Source of the DNA: Blastomyces gilchristii SLH14081
Lineage: Eukaryota; Ascomycota; Eurotiomycetes; Onygenales; Ajellomycetaceae
Assembly (NCBI RefSeq): GCF_000003855.2
Contig: NW_003101653.1
Location: 203,000 to 266,999, forward strand
Direction of reading: 5' to 3'
DNA: 64,000 nt
Shown here: positions 38,501 through 49,284 of the stretch, piece by piece
Numbering within the stretch: position 1 is the stretch's first letter
How the letters are laid out: every line of letters starts with the position of its first letter
Program-made: the position numbers and the translations under genes
Notes under the pieces: generated by a model
Seen by the model: the letters and a program-made list of their open reading frames with translations, nothing else
Databases searched by the model: none
What the model was told of the DNA's origin: nothing

Positions 38501-39118
38501 TAAGAAGAGTATATTTATAATATTATCTTATCAGAAGACATCTAGATATTCATGATATTAAGAGAGTTTTGTACAAGAATCTGTTATTATAACATGAGAT
38601 AACTTTTCTAGAATATTTTTAATATCAGCTAGACTGATAGAATAGATTATCATATAATTCTACTGTCAGTAACTTCTTTTTCAGAGCATTTCATATGTGT
38701 TAATAGAGATCTGTGTCAGATTCATGATCTTGTAAATGTCATCTTTATGAATTCTATCATTGTTAGAGAATATCAAGCTTCTGTTTCAAGTATTCAATAA
38801 GATGTCTTATTCAGATAGTCAGACAAGTTCTAATATAAGATTATAATCAAGATTATCAACTTTATATATGTAGATATCTTCATATTGATGTTCTTTCACA
38901 TCTATAATCAACTTCATTATGTAACAGATATAAATATCTTTTAAGTTATCAAATTCTGTAAGAAGTTGAGGTTTTGATAAGAGAATATGCTGAAGATTGT
39001 AATATCTTATAACTGAAGATTTAATCATTGTATAATAACATAGATTACTGTCTATCATAGCTTTCATATTATATATATTATCAATCACAGTAGATACAAG
39101 AATCACATTCATTATCAT
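35515..39118 (-). pseudogene. Element C pol, broken
   Basis: Coding strand order: protease at 39118-38819 (open 99 codons, with M-I-D-S where D-S-G is usual), RT about 38560-37500 (catalytic box near 37970 reads Y-L-N-D), RNase H, integrase about 36900-35720, chromodomain about 35700-35540. The protease piece is the longest open stretch in the nested cluster. Not functional. Confidence 0.83.
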
Positions 39119-40460
39119 TTTCTCTTTAAATTATTGTCATTCAATCTCTTCAAGCTTCTGTTTACAAATTTGAATAGAAGCTAATCTTTTCTCTGTTTCA
39201 TTGAAGTATTCTTATAATTATCTTCTGAATCTTTCTTCACTGTAATGTAATCAATGCAGACAGACACTGATTCATTCTTTAAGTGAGAAGATATATAGAC
39301 TGATCAGTAGTTGAAAGCAATATATTCTGATCAGTTACAGTTGATACACACTTCTTATTGACATTAATCAGTGACTTCTTCAGAAGTGATCTCAGGAACT
39401 TAGAAGCCTGTTCAGATAATAAAGACTCATGCTTATGCATAGATATTCAAGTCTACTTAATTCATGACATCTGCATCATTGTTATTCTTCAGTGTGAGTG
39501 TATAAGTGACTGAGTTATTTCTCAGTGCAGGTGTATAAATATAACATCTTCTATCACTGTTCTGTATACTCTTGAACTTGATAAGACAGTCATTCAATGT
39601 CTGAAGTTATATACAGAAATCTTCATAAGTCTGATCTTTATCTATACTTATAAGAGTCTGTAAGAGTTTGAAAGTTAATATCTTCTTGAGTATATTAATC
39701 TTCATTCAATTCTCTCAAGATTAATTACCTGCTTCTAGAATCTTGATATTGAAGTCAGAAATGAATGTTGTAAGAGAAGTGTTTCTCTGTCAGATACTCT
39801 GTAATTAATCTAACACTTTCTATTATATGACAGTGTCTCAGAACAGAATATCAAGATATTTGATAATATTATCAGATATTTATAACACTGATTTACATGC
39901 TTTTATCTGTGAATGAAACTTCTATTTTATATAATTCTTTAATTATTCATTGATATATTAATCTTGATTGATTAGTGAACTGATGACATCTTCATTCATA
40001 CTCAGTTTCATGAGTATTTTCATTCTTCATGATAAGTAGAGAGTGAGATCAGAGACATTGAAATATACAGAAGTATCTAAGTATTCTTTCAGTGCTTTTA
40101 TATTCAATTCTGCAGATGTTGAAATTGTATGAGTTTCTTATTGAATTAATTATTGAATTTTCTTATATTGAAGTTATTGAGTTGTATGCATATTAGCTAT
40201 CTATTACTGTTGTAATTTCAACATTGCTTAAAGTCACTGTGATATTACTTCTATACTCATGTTTAAGAGTTCTCTCATATTATTATTAGACATGATTTTA
40301 TCATTTATTGAATATGAAATATCTGTGATATCTGAAGAAGTGTAATTATATAAATATCTTATACATCTGAGATGTTAGAACTCTCAGGTCTTTCACTAAT
40401 ATTCTCTTGTAAGATCTTATTACAGAGTCAGAGTAACAGATAAGCAAGCTTCTATCTGAG
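39119..40460 (-). pseudogene. Element C gag, broken
   Basis: Homologous by position and text to gag of A, B and D. It holds the empty site of hAT-like copy 3 near 40252. Confidence 0.65.
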
Positions 40461-40509
40461 AACTCAGTGTTCACTTAACTGTTTCTCTTTCTTATATGTT
40501 GTTACACAT

Positions 40510-40590
40510 TCAGATATCTCTCAATGAATAATCATTTCTGATAAGAAGATGATATATAGATAATTATTTCTAATAAGAAGATAATAAATG
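40510..40590 (-). repeat. Leader minisatellite of element C, two units
   Basis: Two ~34-bp units (AATCATTTCTGATAAGAAG and AATTATTTCTAATAAGAAG) next to the 5' LTR. Confidence 0.8.
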
Positions 40591-40599
40591 TTTTTCAAC

Positions 40600-40892
40600 T
40601 ATAAGAGGCCTACACTAAATAGATTGATATAATATTGATAGGTCTTATATAACAAAGTGAAAAACATTAAAGAAGGAAAAGAAAGAGAAAGTGTGAGAAT
40701 CAGTAATTAAAGTGAATATTTATACATATACACAGTGTGTACACAGTGAAACTTTGAGGTGAAAGAATAGAAATTCCATGAGTTTTTCAGCTGAGAATCA
40801 GTGATCAAGAATGACTGAGAATCAGAGCTGTCAGCAAAATCTATGAAGTGTAAGAGAATAGTCTATATAATGATCGGGCGCAGCCCGTCACA
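40600..40892 (-). repeat. 5' LTR of element C
   Basis: Ends GGGCGCAGCCCGTCACA at the right, with TATAT duplication beyond. Confidence 0.9.
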
Positions 40893-40998
40893 TATATTAT
40901 TACATGTTCAGATATCTTCTCAATAAATAATTATTTCTAATGAGAAGATGATACATGAATAATCATTTCTAATAAGAAGACAATGAATATTTTTCAAG
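40893..40998 (-). repeat. Leader of element A with two minisatellite units
   Basis: Continues the sequence interrupted at 35221 (TATAT duplication) and holds two ~34-bp units before the 5' LTR of A. Confidence 0.8.
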
Positions 40999-41264
40999 TA
41001 TAAGAGGCCTACACTGAATAGATTAGTATGATATTTATAGATTTTATATAACAAAGTGAAAAATGTTAGAGAAGAAAAGAAAGAGAAAGTGTGAAAATCA
41101 GCAATCAGAGTGAATATTTATACACATACACAGTAGTGTACGCGGTGGAACTTCAGGGCGGAAAAATAGAAGTTTCATAGATTTTCAGCTGAGGATTGAA
41201 GCAGTAGAAATCTGTGAAGTGTAACAGAATAGTCTATATAATTGATTAAGTGCAGCCCGCCACA
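40999..41264 (-). repeat. 5' LTR of element A
   Basis: 266 bp as its partner at 24687; ends GCAGCCCGCCACA followed by CATTT. The length of 266 bp is the shortest of the family. Confidence 0.88.
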
Positions 41265-41269
41265 CATTT

Positions 41270-41639
41270 CAACAGTAAATAAATTAATATACTTACAAAA
41301 CAGAGTTATTTTTTTAATCTTCTGAATTATAAAGTGTATTTAAAATCCGAATAAAATTTTAATTCTTTTTTTCTCTATCAGCTTCTGTTAATTAATTAAA
41401 AAACAGAAATATTATTAAAATTCATTATCTTTCAGTAAAAAATTTATCAATTTTAATTTCTTTATTTTTAATTTTAATATTTTTTTAATTTTCTTATATT
41501 ACTGTTTATTTACAGTAATACTTTTTCTCTCTCTCTCTTTTTTTATCTTGATTTTAAATTATTTTTAAGATTTCTTCTAATTTCACTGCTACTGTATAAG
41601 TCTTATTATTACTTTCTTTTTCAATCTCTTATATATAAT
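41270..41639. other. AT- and T-rich host remnant, right half
   Basis: Continuation of 24255-24681 before element A came in. Pyrimidine-rich runs, no gene seen. Confidence 0.5.
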
Positions 41640-41647
41640 ATTATCTG

Positions 41648-42149
41648 TAGACTGTATGACTGTGTCTAAGATCAGAATTAGAATATTTAATAATTTTATT
41701 ATCAATTTAACTAATCTCATTACATGATTTTAACATTAGATAGTAGTCTTATACTATCTTAGTAAGACTTACTATTTACTCTTATCATATTTTTTAAATA
41801 AGATTATGATTTTTACTTCTCAATTTAAATTATTTTAATTACTTTAAATGACTTTAAATCTTATTTAAGTGTTATCAAAAAGTATTACTTTTAAAAAAAT
41901 TAAAAATAGTCTAAAAAAAACCTTAAAATGTCTAAAAATAGTAACTTTATACTAAGAATAAAACTAAATAAGATTAAATAAGATTACTTTCTTATTTTTT
42001 CTAAGTCATGATCTTATTTTGAGATCTGATATATAGTCACTTTGCATGTTTTTTTAATGATTAGTCCCAGCAGGATTCACACCAAGAAATGTATGAGACC
42101 AGATTAAATGGGATCAAATGTGAAATTCATGGTCCCGGTGGCTAGTCTA
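41648..42149 (+). mobile_element. hAT-like non-autonomous element, copy 4
   Basis: 502 bp; ends TAGACTGTAT and GGCTAGTCTA. The flanks ATTATCTG (41640-41647) and GTCATCTG (42150-42157) are an 8-bp duplication differing by two transitions. It is the most AT-shifted internal copy but keeps GGTCCCGGTGG at the right end. Confidence 0.85.
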
Positions 42150-42157
42150 GTCATCTG

Positions 42158-42370
42158 TATTATTTCTATACTTAGTTCAGTCTAAATTTATTAAAAGTGT
42201 TACTTGAAATCATTATTATTCTACTTTCTTACAGTGTTTTTTCAAGATATTATAACATGTCTTGCAATCTGCTTTCTCTTATTTGAAGATCTTTTTCTTC
42301 TCTTTCTTCAATCTGTGATGATGCTCATTCCCATATCACTTGCCCCTGCGCTCCAGCTAAGCTATTTGTA
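42158..42370. other. Transition from AT-rich block to gene island
   Basis: Composition changes sharply near 42320-42370, just before the GH92 remnant. No feature seen. Confidence 0.5.
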
Positions 42371-43377
42371 TCCCTGACAAAAATGAACCATAGCTACGTT
42401 CCCCAGGATATGGCAACGCTCGTAGCAACGCTAGGCGGACCTGACGAATACACCAAGCGTCTCGAGTACCTGCACGAGTCCAGTCTGCTGTACGTGGGAG
42501 ACGAACAAGCCTTCCTCCCCGTGTACCAGTACCACTACTCGGGCTGTCCCGCGCTCTCCGCAAAGCGGGCGCACTTCTATATCCCCTCCCAATTCAACAA
42601 CTCCCTCAATGGCATCCCCGGCAACTACCACAGCGGGGCGATGGGCTCGTTCCTCGCGCTCGCGATGATCGGTCTATACCCCGTCGCCGGCCAGGATGTA
42701 TACCTCATCACCCCGCCGTTCTTTGCGGAGGTGAAGATTCGCAATTATTATTATTATTATTATTATTATTCCATTATACTCATATGCAAGCGGAGCTTAT
42801 GATGAGTCCTTGCGTGATGTTAAATACAGGTCAAGTGTTGGTTATACAGGAGGAAATACAGGTGTTGAGACCACGCCAAGATAACAAGAACATAGGAAAA
42901 TACAAAGGAGTGACAATTAGATACATGCGATAATAACTTCCCAGCCCAGGAACACACAGCGATTCATTGGAGCGATTTGTACACCTCTGTATTTATTAGG
43001 AACCTGAGGTGCTTGAGTTCCGGATTTAATGTATCCCCTGCGGGTTTCGAACCCACGCGCCTTGGTTTCCCACACCAAGGCGCTACCGGGTGGCCGCATT
43101 AACCATTCGGCCACCGGGGAAAAAGAAGATTCGCAATCCCCTCACGGGGAAAGTAGCGATTATCTGGAACATAAATTTTGATCCTTCATATGAGGCGAAT
43201 TATATCCAAGAGGCAAGGCGCGATGGGGAGGTTTGGCACAAGAACTGGACTGGACATGATTTATTTGAGAAAGGGGGTGTTTTGGAGCTGATTCTTGGGG
43301 GTGAGGAGAGTAAATGGGGAACAAGGAAGAAGGATTTGCCGCCTAGTTTGTCGACTGGGGGGTTTAAGAGGTGGTAG
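42371..43377 (+). pseudogene. GH92 alpha-1,2-mannosidase C-terminal remnant, split by SINE
   Basis: Two in-frame blocks, about 42383-42744 and 43137-43377, encode the C-terminal ~200 residues of a glycoside hydrolase family 92 protein (calcium-dependent exo-mannosidases of about 750 residues, often secreted). Recognisable are Y-V-P-Q-D-M, A-K-R-A-H-F-Y-I-P-S, G-A-M-G-S-F-L, Q-D-V-Y-L-I-T-P-P-F-F, then after the SINE N-P-L-T-G-K and W-G-T-R, ending with a stop at 43375. The rest of the gene is missing at the AT-rich border. In the usual G-N-D-D-S-G motif, whose Asp pair is catalytic in the family, this copy has G-N-Y-H-S-G. It is therefore dead by truncation, insertion and active-site loss. 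The apparent ATG at 42383 is inside the domain. Confidence 0.88.
42745..43124 (-). mobile_element. tRNA-derived SINE, copy 2 (inside GH92 remnant)
   Basis: About 380 bp, minus strand. Head at the right (box B reads GGTTTCGAACCC on the plus strand near 43044, box A as CCATTCGGCCA near 43105), (ATT)n tail at the left. The target duplication GAAGATTCGCAA is at 42733-42744 and 43125-43136 and restores the GH92 frame when one copy is removed. It matches copy 1 along the whole length, with most differences being transitions that are A or T in copy 1. Confidence 0.9.
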
Positions 43378-44942
43378 GAGGAATGTTGAGGAGGGGGTAT
43401 TTGTTAATAGGTCAGCTCTACATTTTACTCATTGAAGTAAATGGCTCAGGGGGAAGAAGGGGACAGTATTGGTGGAAGTTTGCTCCCATGGGAAGTGTCT
43501 TTTTCTTTCTCTTTTTGGGCTCTTTTTTGGTTGGCTACAACGAGTGTTGACTAGATGGATTTACATCAAATCAAATGAGGATAAACTAAACTTCTTGATA
43601 TATGGGGAAGCTCGGCCGAGTTCAGTGGCCGTCAGGGGTCGCAGAAACACGATGTACGGAAACGGCAAAGGATTACTGTAACTCCTCGAGCCAAGAACAA
43701 AATAAGATAATTAGTTTTGCAAGGAACATCTTTATGGCATTTCCATAAAGTAGGTAACATAAGGCCTTGCCTACCTACCTACCTACCAAGATACCAAACC
43801 ATCAAAAAGATTATGAGACAAGAATAAAATTCGCCTGCACAAAATAGGAATGGCGGGCTAATAAAGCCAAACAGTAGGATGGCGGTCAAATAAAACATCC
43901 CAATAGCCAACCATGACGAAGGAGTAAATATCTCCAAGAAAACCGGCAACAGAAGATAGAAAAAGATGAATTAGGAAACAAAAAAGGAAAAAAAGCGAAA
44001 AAAGAAAAGAAAACACGGCAAGCTATATATTATAAGAATGAGAGTCGGGTGTGAAGTCCAAAAGGGGTATATATATACTTGAACATTGAACATTTCAAAG
44101 AAGAGAAAAAAAGAAGTTACACTCCTCCGTTTCATCTTACTGCGTACGTGAGGCATTGCTGTACAGTACATAGAGAACCGTTGACGAAGTGTACATATGG
44201 AACATGAGATGGTTTAGAGGTGGGCCAAAAAAAAAAAAAAAAGAAAAAGGAAAAGACAAAGAAAAGAAAAGAAATAGGAACAGGACGAAGAGAACTAAGG
44301 AAACAAGAAAAGGAAAAGGAAAAAAGGAAACACATAGAAAGAATGGGATGGCTAAAGAACCATGCAAGAAATTAATTCGAAAATTCAAAAATAAAAATAA
44401 AAATAATATAAAATTTCCGGCGACTGGAAGACAACCTTAGGATACATAAATGACGATATTACAAAAGTTGGTACAGAGGTGGTAGGGTTTGTCCAAGAGG
44501 GACCAGAAGCAAAAGGTAGCCGTAAGAAATACCTAAGAGGCGCAAAGAAAATGGTTTTAAAGTAAACAATGAAATTGTCTCGTGAAAAGGAAATAAGGTG
44601 CCAGGTGAAATGCAAGTCAAAAAAAGAGAAAAGGAAGCCGCTTGCTGTGAAATCGCAGTTTATGAAAAGTCCAGACTTAAAATTTCTTAGTCGTGTAACT
44701 GACCCCATGCTGAGATCCGTTCAGCAATATCAAAAGGCGGTATGGTGTGTATGAAATGAAGAATGAATGTAGGTCGGTAGCGCAAAATCAAAGACCGGAC
44801 GAAGCAAGCTCTGTTGGGACCATTCAATGCTCGAAATTTGGAATTTTGCCTCCCAGAAAGAGGGGACTGAGGTACATGTTTGTTGCTAATTGCTAACAAA
44901 GAACTTCGTCCTAATGCTGAGGGGATTAGGGAAAGTGCACGG
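43378..44942. other. Intergenic region between GH92 remnant and TBC gene
   Basis: No gene recognised. It has a (CTAC)n microsatellite at about 43770-43787 and the purine tract noted separately. The last few hundred bases before 44943 should hold the 3' UTR of the TBC gene. Confidence 0.6.
44228..44341 (+). repeat. Purine-rich tract
   Basis: About 110 bp almost wholly A and G, starting with a run of 16 A. The Lys-rich and Phe-rich open frames over it are products of the composition. Confidence 0.8.
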
Positions 44943-47874
44943 CTATCGGGATTCAGACGAGGTAGACACGGTCCGTTTCGTCCATCCGCTAAAAAACCCC
45001 GCTGCAGAAACGCCGGCGCTCGAACCTGGCGTTTTAACAGATTCTGTCGGGGAGTGTGGATAGGTTTTGGACGTCGCAGGTGAGTTGACGGTGAGACTGC
45101 GGCTTAAATTAAGTGGACCAGGCCCCCTAGTTGAGCTGTCTGCCGAACGGCTTATCAGCTTCCTCAAAGAATCCAGTTTTGCTTTCACCTCTTCTAGCTC
45201 CTGTCGAGCAACCGCCTCCGCAGTCTTTGCGTTGACAAGCTCGAGGAGAAGATTCTCGTCAGGGCCTACGCGGGAGTCCTCGTTGGACACAAATGCCTGT
45301 GCTCCAAGGCTGCTGGTTCGTTTCGAGAAGGTAGAAGCGGATGAACCCGTCCGACAAAGCTTAAATTCGCGCAAGCCAGTCGATCCTCTATCCGCGGAAC
45401 CTGTGGAACCTTGAGGCTCGTGCGAGGTGCCTGATCGGGAATTTTTTCTCACACGGAGTTCTTGGATGATTTTCTCGAGTCTTTGTCTGTCTTTGTGGGC
45501 CTCCTGCAGGCGAGCTTGTGCTCTTTTCAGCTCGTCCTTAACTTGGGAACACTCTACATCTTTATCGTCAATGTGTCTGCTCAGGTCTTTACATATTGAA
45601 GCCTCCTGTGCATATTTCTCCTTCCACTTAACCATCTCATCTCGGAGTTCGCGTTTTGTTTGAACTATTGAGGCACGGCGAGATTCTGTGGGAGAAAATC
45701 GATTAATGGCTTTGGCGAGTAGGGTCGCATGTTCATGTTCGTCTTGGCCGGAATTTTCCCTCAAATATCCAAGCATTAGCCTTCCAACCTGCTGGTCTTC
45801 TTCTCGCTCCTCCCTTTCTCTCTGGAGGTCTTTGGCCAAAGCTGCCTGTTCGCGTTGCATGTCCGTCAGAGCTGTCAATAGATCTTCTATTTGACTGTGT
45901 AAGTCTCTATCTTGATTTGGCGTTCCAGCCATTCTCGTTTTACGCTTGGTTGAATCCACGGCGGAGGCTTGGGCTGAGGAGGACTCAGTTGGGGCGGTGC
46001 TAGCATCGGACGTTGATTCGAACGAATTTAGTGTAGAGGCCATGCTTTGTTTGGAGGGGGTTCGTCGCACAGCACTGGAGGGCCGTGAAACCAAAGGGGG
46101 GGCGTTTGGATTCAACGTAAGTGATCTAGCAGAATTATGGGATCCGGATCCCGCCCAAAGACGTCCTAGGAACCTTGAAGCGACAGCTTGCATCTGAGGA
46201 AAGTAAACACTGGTTGAGGTGGCTTGCGATTCTTTATAGCTTGTTTCCAGTTCCTGCAGACTTTCCCGCGTCACGAAGGAAGTCAATGATACGAAGTCCT
46301 GGACTAGTGTGTCCGCGCTACCTCCATATCTATCGGGATGAGACGTTAGTACATGGTTATTGTGGGAAAGAAATAAGGACACCACTTACGTATCCCATAT
46401 ACTCCTGGCAAGCAAAAGCTGCATAACATCTTCAAGTTCCTCGCATGCTAGGAGCTTTTTCTGATTTCGCTGCATGAGTGAAAGAGCCACTCGCATCAAT
46501 GTTTCACAAGCTCCCTCCAAAAGTAAAACGTCGTAAATACGGAGAAGCATCGGCAGTGGACATGTAACCCCAAAGAACGACAAGAACCACTGAGAAACAT
46601 AAACCGGCTCGATTCTCAGGGATTCCAAATGCGAGTGGAGTTCCGGTAAATGACGCGAAAGGAGAGTCTGAAACTGATATATCCGTAGGTGCAAACCAGA
46701 CAGTGTTGGCAAGAAACAGGAACGTAGATCATAGTGGTCCATGAGGCTGTAGAAATAAAATAGTATTAGTGAGTGATAAATGGCAATGAGAAAAGAGTTG
46801 TGCCTACCGGACGAGCACACAGAACGCCTCAGCGTCGCTCATGTGCATTAAAAGAGGGCCAACAACAAAACCCAATCCCTGACAATACCCGATCTTGTCA
46901 TCATAAAGACTAAAACATCTTAATACCCTTCCTAGCATCTGCTGTCCCTCTCCATTCGGGTCACGGAACATCTCCACACTCGGGAAACTTCTACCAATAT
47001 CTTTGCCAATTAAGCCCTCATATGGACTAGTCTCCCCGCTGAGCCTCTCAAATTCATCTAAAAGATCCGAATCTCTAGCACCAGCAATGCTGGGCCATAC
47101 TACTCCTCTTAATGGTGGGGGCACACCCGCTCTGATCTTGTTCGAGGTCAATGTAGGTAATCGTTGAGCAGTGTGGTTGTAGTCTGCGACAAGCGCAGCC
47201 CAGAAGTCCAACTCGGTCATCTGAGGGGTGGGGAGCTGGGAAAATCGCAGGGAAGTTCTCTGCGGTTCGTCCACAAGCTTTCTGATCTGATGAAGAGACG
47301 GAGGACGGGAGTCCTTTCGAACATGTGAGCCTGACTTGGGATTCCCGGCCAGTGCATTGTTCTCTTGTTCTAGTCTCGCAAGAAGTAGAGCAGTAGACTA
47401 ATGCCTGTAAGAAAATATTCCATGGTAGAAGGAAATCGCGTTTTCAACAGATCAACTCACCTCATCTCCAGGGTCACTCTTGGACTCCAATTGCTCTGTT
47501 TTTTCCAATTCTCTCCAGTCAACGTGCTCACTTCCCTCTTGAGATTCCGGCCCACTGCTTCCTCCGCTACTTCTAGAACCTGTAGAAGAAGAAGAACCTG
47601 TGCTTCCTGATCGAACCTTGGAATGCCGCCGTGGAGTGTCCTCATTTGGTGGGACAATGCTTTCTCCCTCAGCAATATCTTCGGGGTCTTCTACAACTGG
47701 AGACGAGAACACAGCGGAGGTACGACTAACAGAGTCCGTGGTCTTAGGGCCGAATGAAGCGTCTGAAAGGGGTACGGTAACCATAGAATCCGTCGGCTGC
47801 GGCTCACGGCTGTCGGAAGCCAACGAAGACCGAGCCTCGATGGATGATTCTGGCATATCTGGAGAACAATCCAT
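44943..47874 (-). CDS. TBC-domain Rab GTPase-activating protein, Gyp5-like
   Basis: Four exons on the minus strand: 47874-47461, 47397-46808, 46746-46390, 46329-44943, giving 915 residues. Introns of 63, 61 and 60 bp have GTGAGT, GTAGGC and GTAAGT donors; the last has a TACTAAC branch site. Residues 1-138 are Ser- and acid-rich. The TBC domain (about 226-430) has the arginine finger in I-G-K-D-I-G-R (268-274) and the glutamine finger in Y-C-Q-G (309-312), both needed to speed GTP hydrolysis on Rab proteins. Coiled coils lie at about 596-634, 674-749 and 806-841, and the tail is Ser-rich. The order of TBC then long coiled coil fits the fungal Gyp5 group, which acts on Ypt1/Sec4-type Rabs in secretion. 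An ATG at 47946 in the same frame would add 24 residues; I prefer 47874. The gene looks intact. Confidence 0.93.
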
Positions 47875-49284
47875 GCTGAATATCTGAACAATAGGAGTGC
47901 CGGTTGCTAGTGGGTAGGCATGGATACTAAAACAAGCTGCATGCAAGTGTGATATCGAGACACAGAATAGGCGTGATATGACAAGATGGGGTGTGAGGGG
48001 GATTGGACCAGTTTAAAAGATGTCTGGATTACGGGAAAAAGAACGGGGAACAGGGCGAACCAAATGAGGGGGTTGAAGCTGCAACAAGGTCGCCGGCGAC
48101 AATTGCAGGACCAAAGGAGTGTGGGCGACCAAGGATCGCAGTACTATTAGGGAATGACTGGGGCGCTGCTCTTCCGACGCGAACGTGAAGATGAGACAGG
48201 AATGAGTAGGGTGTCGTTCGTCGTCGGGAGTCCCTACGAGACAAGGGACGATAAGGGGTTTGAGACCTGATGGATGCCGTAATCCGTTAGTCAGAAACGG
48301 CCGCTATTTCTAAAGAAGGTTAGCGAAGTATAGTTTAATTTAGGTTTTCAGGAATAGGAAAAAACATCAACCAACTCAGAAAAGATCAGACGCAAGAGAA
48401 ATACGATACATACTATACTATAGGCAACTTTTATACCAATTCTACTTGATATGTACTATGCGCAGGAAACAACCCTATTGTCGTGCTTTCTTTGACGTCG
48501 GTAGGGAATATCTCTAAACTCCCATTGTTGTCCTTTGTGCCATCGCGAGGCAATCTTGCAGCTTTCTATTGTTGCCCCTTTTTGACGTCGCCGTCGCCAG
48601 TTGGCCCAATGGGTATTCCCGGTCTAGAATCTCAAACGAGTTGATGTTTCTCCGGTCTATTATTCCCTCCATCTGATATTTGATTCATTGAGAGGTCGAC
48701 TTCTTTTGAAGTTGAAGCCACCATAGCGGTTTAAAAACCCCAGAAAAAATATCGGCGGGTGGACACTTTCGAGTGCCTCCGAACAGAAATACACGTAATC
48801 AGCCTGCCGTTCGGTCTTCATGTGCCATAGTGACAATAGGAAACAACTACTTTTGTACGGTTTACTTAACCTAAAATTTTTTTAGGATGCAGCTTTGACT
48901 GTCTAGGGGGCGATCTCAGGCCCGTGCGAGAAAGCTACATGCAATAAAATACTATTAAAACACACAAGTCACGGAAACAACTCTTCCCAAGTGCAATTTA
49001 TTGTTTGGCCCCATACTTATTTTCCTAGCTACTTCAACATGAAACCCCTGATTGATATTTGATGAAACAGCACTGAGGTTCAATGTTCACTCCTCGTCTC
49101 TTTAACGAGCGACACGGGACCACCATTGTTCCTTATGTCAAGTATGCCCGGTATCAAAACCAAAAGCTGGCAATCCAAAATCTCATCATATTTCCATCCA
49201 ACTCACGAGCAACTTCGCGTCCTATATACCCCAGAAAGAACGCGCTGCTTGTGCGCTATGCTGGCCGTCGCGAGAGTTTTCTGA
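47875..49284. other. Upstream region of TBC gene; no gene recognised
   Basis: About 1.4 kb of balanced composition between the TBC start and the end of the small secreted protein gene. Short open frames (48003-48188, 48029-48244) show no domain. Two TTTGACGTCG boxes near 48489 and 48578 resemble CRE/ATF half-sites. The open frame 49083-49454 on the plus strand overlaps the real gene below and is its shadow. Confidence 0.55.

Larger units (their letters stand above)
35222..40892 (-). mobile_element. Chromovirus G3 element C, complete, nested in leader of A
   Basis: Equal 293-bp LTRs (35222-35514, 40600-40892) and perfect duplication TATAT (35217-35221, 40893-40897). It sits in the leader of element A, between gag and 5' LTR of A. 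The interior has all G3 parts without large deletions, total 5,671 bp, but many stops. Confidence 0.92.
24687..41264 (-). mobile_element. Chromovirus G3 element A (outer shell of nested cluster)
   Basis: Equal 266-bp LTRs at 24687-24952 and 40999-41264 with the 5-bp duplication CATTT outside (24682-24686, 41265-41269) define one old insertion, coding on the minus strand. Its interior is split by element B (27560-33137), by hAT-like copy 3 (34464-34969) and by element C (35222-40892). About 770 bp of RT/protease sequence present in C is missing at the B junction. The parts sum to about 4.8 kb; with the missing piece about 5.6 kb, the family length. Confidence 0.9.

Noticed and set aside
44132..44440. 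Phe-rich and Lys-rich frames on both strands
   Set aside because: Produced by the purine tract; no other support.
45067..46426. Several plus-strand frames of 68-115 codons
   Set aside because: Shadows of the large last exon of the TBC gene.
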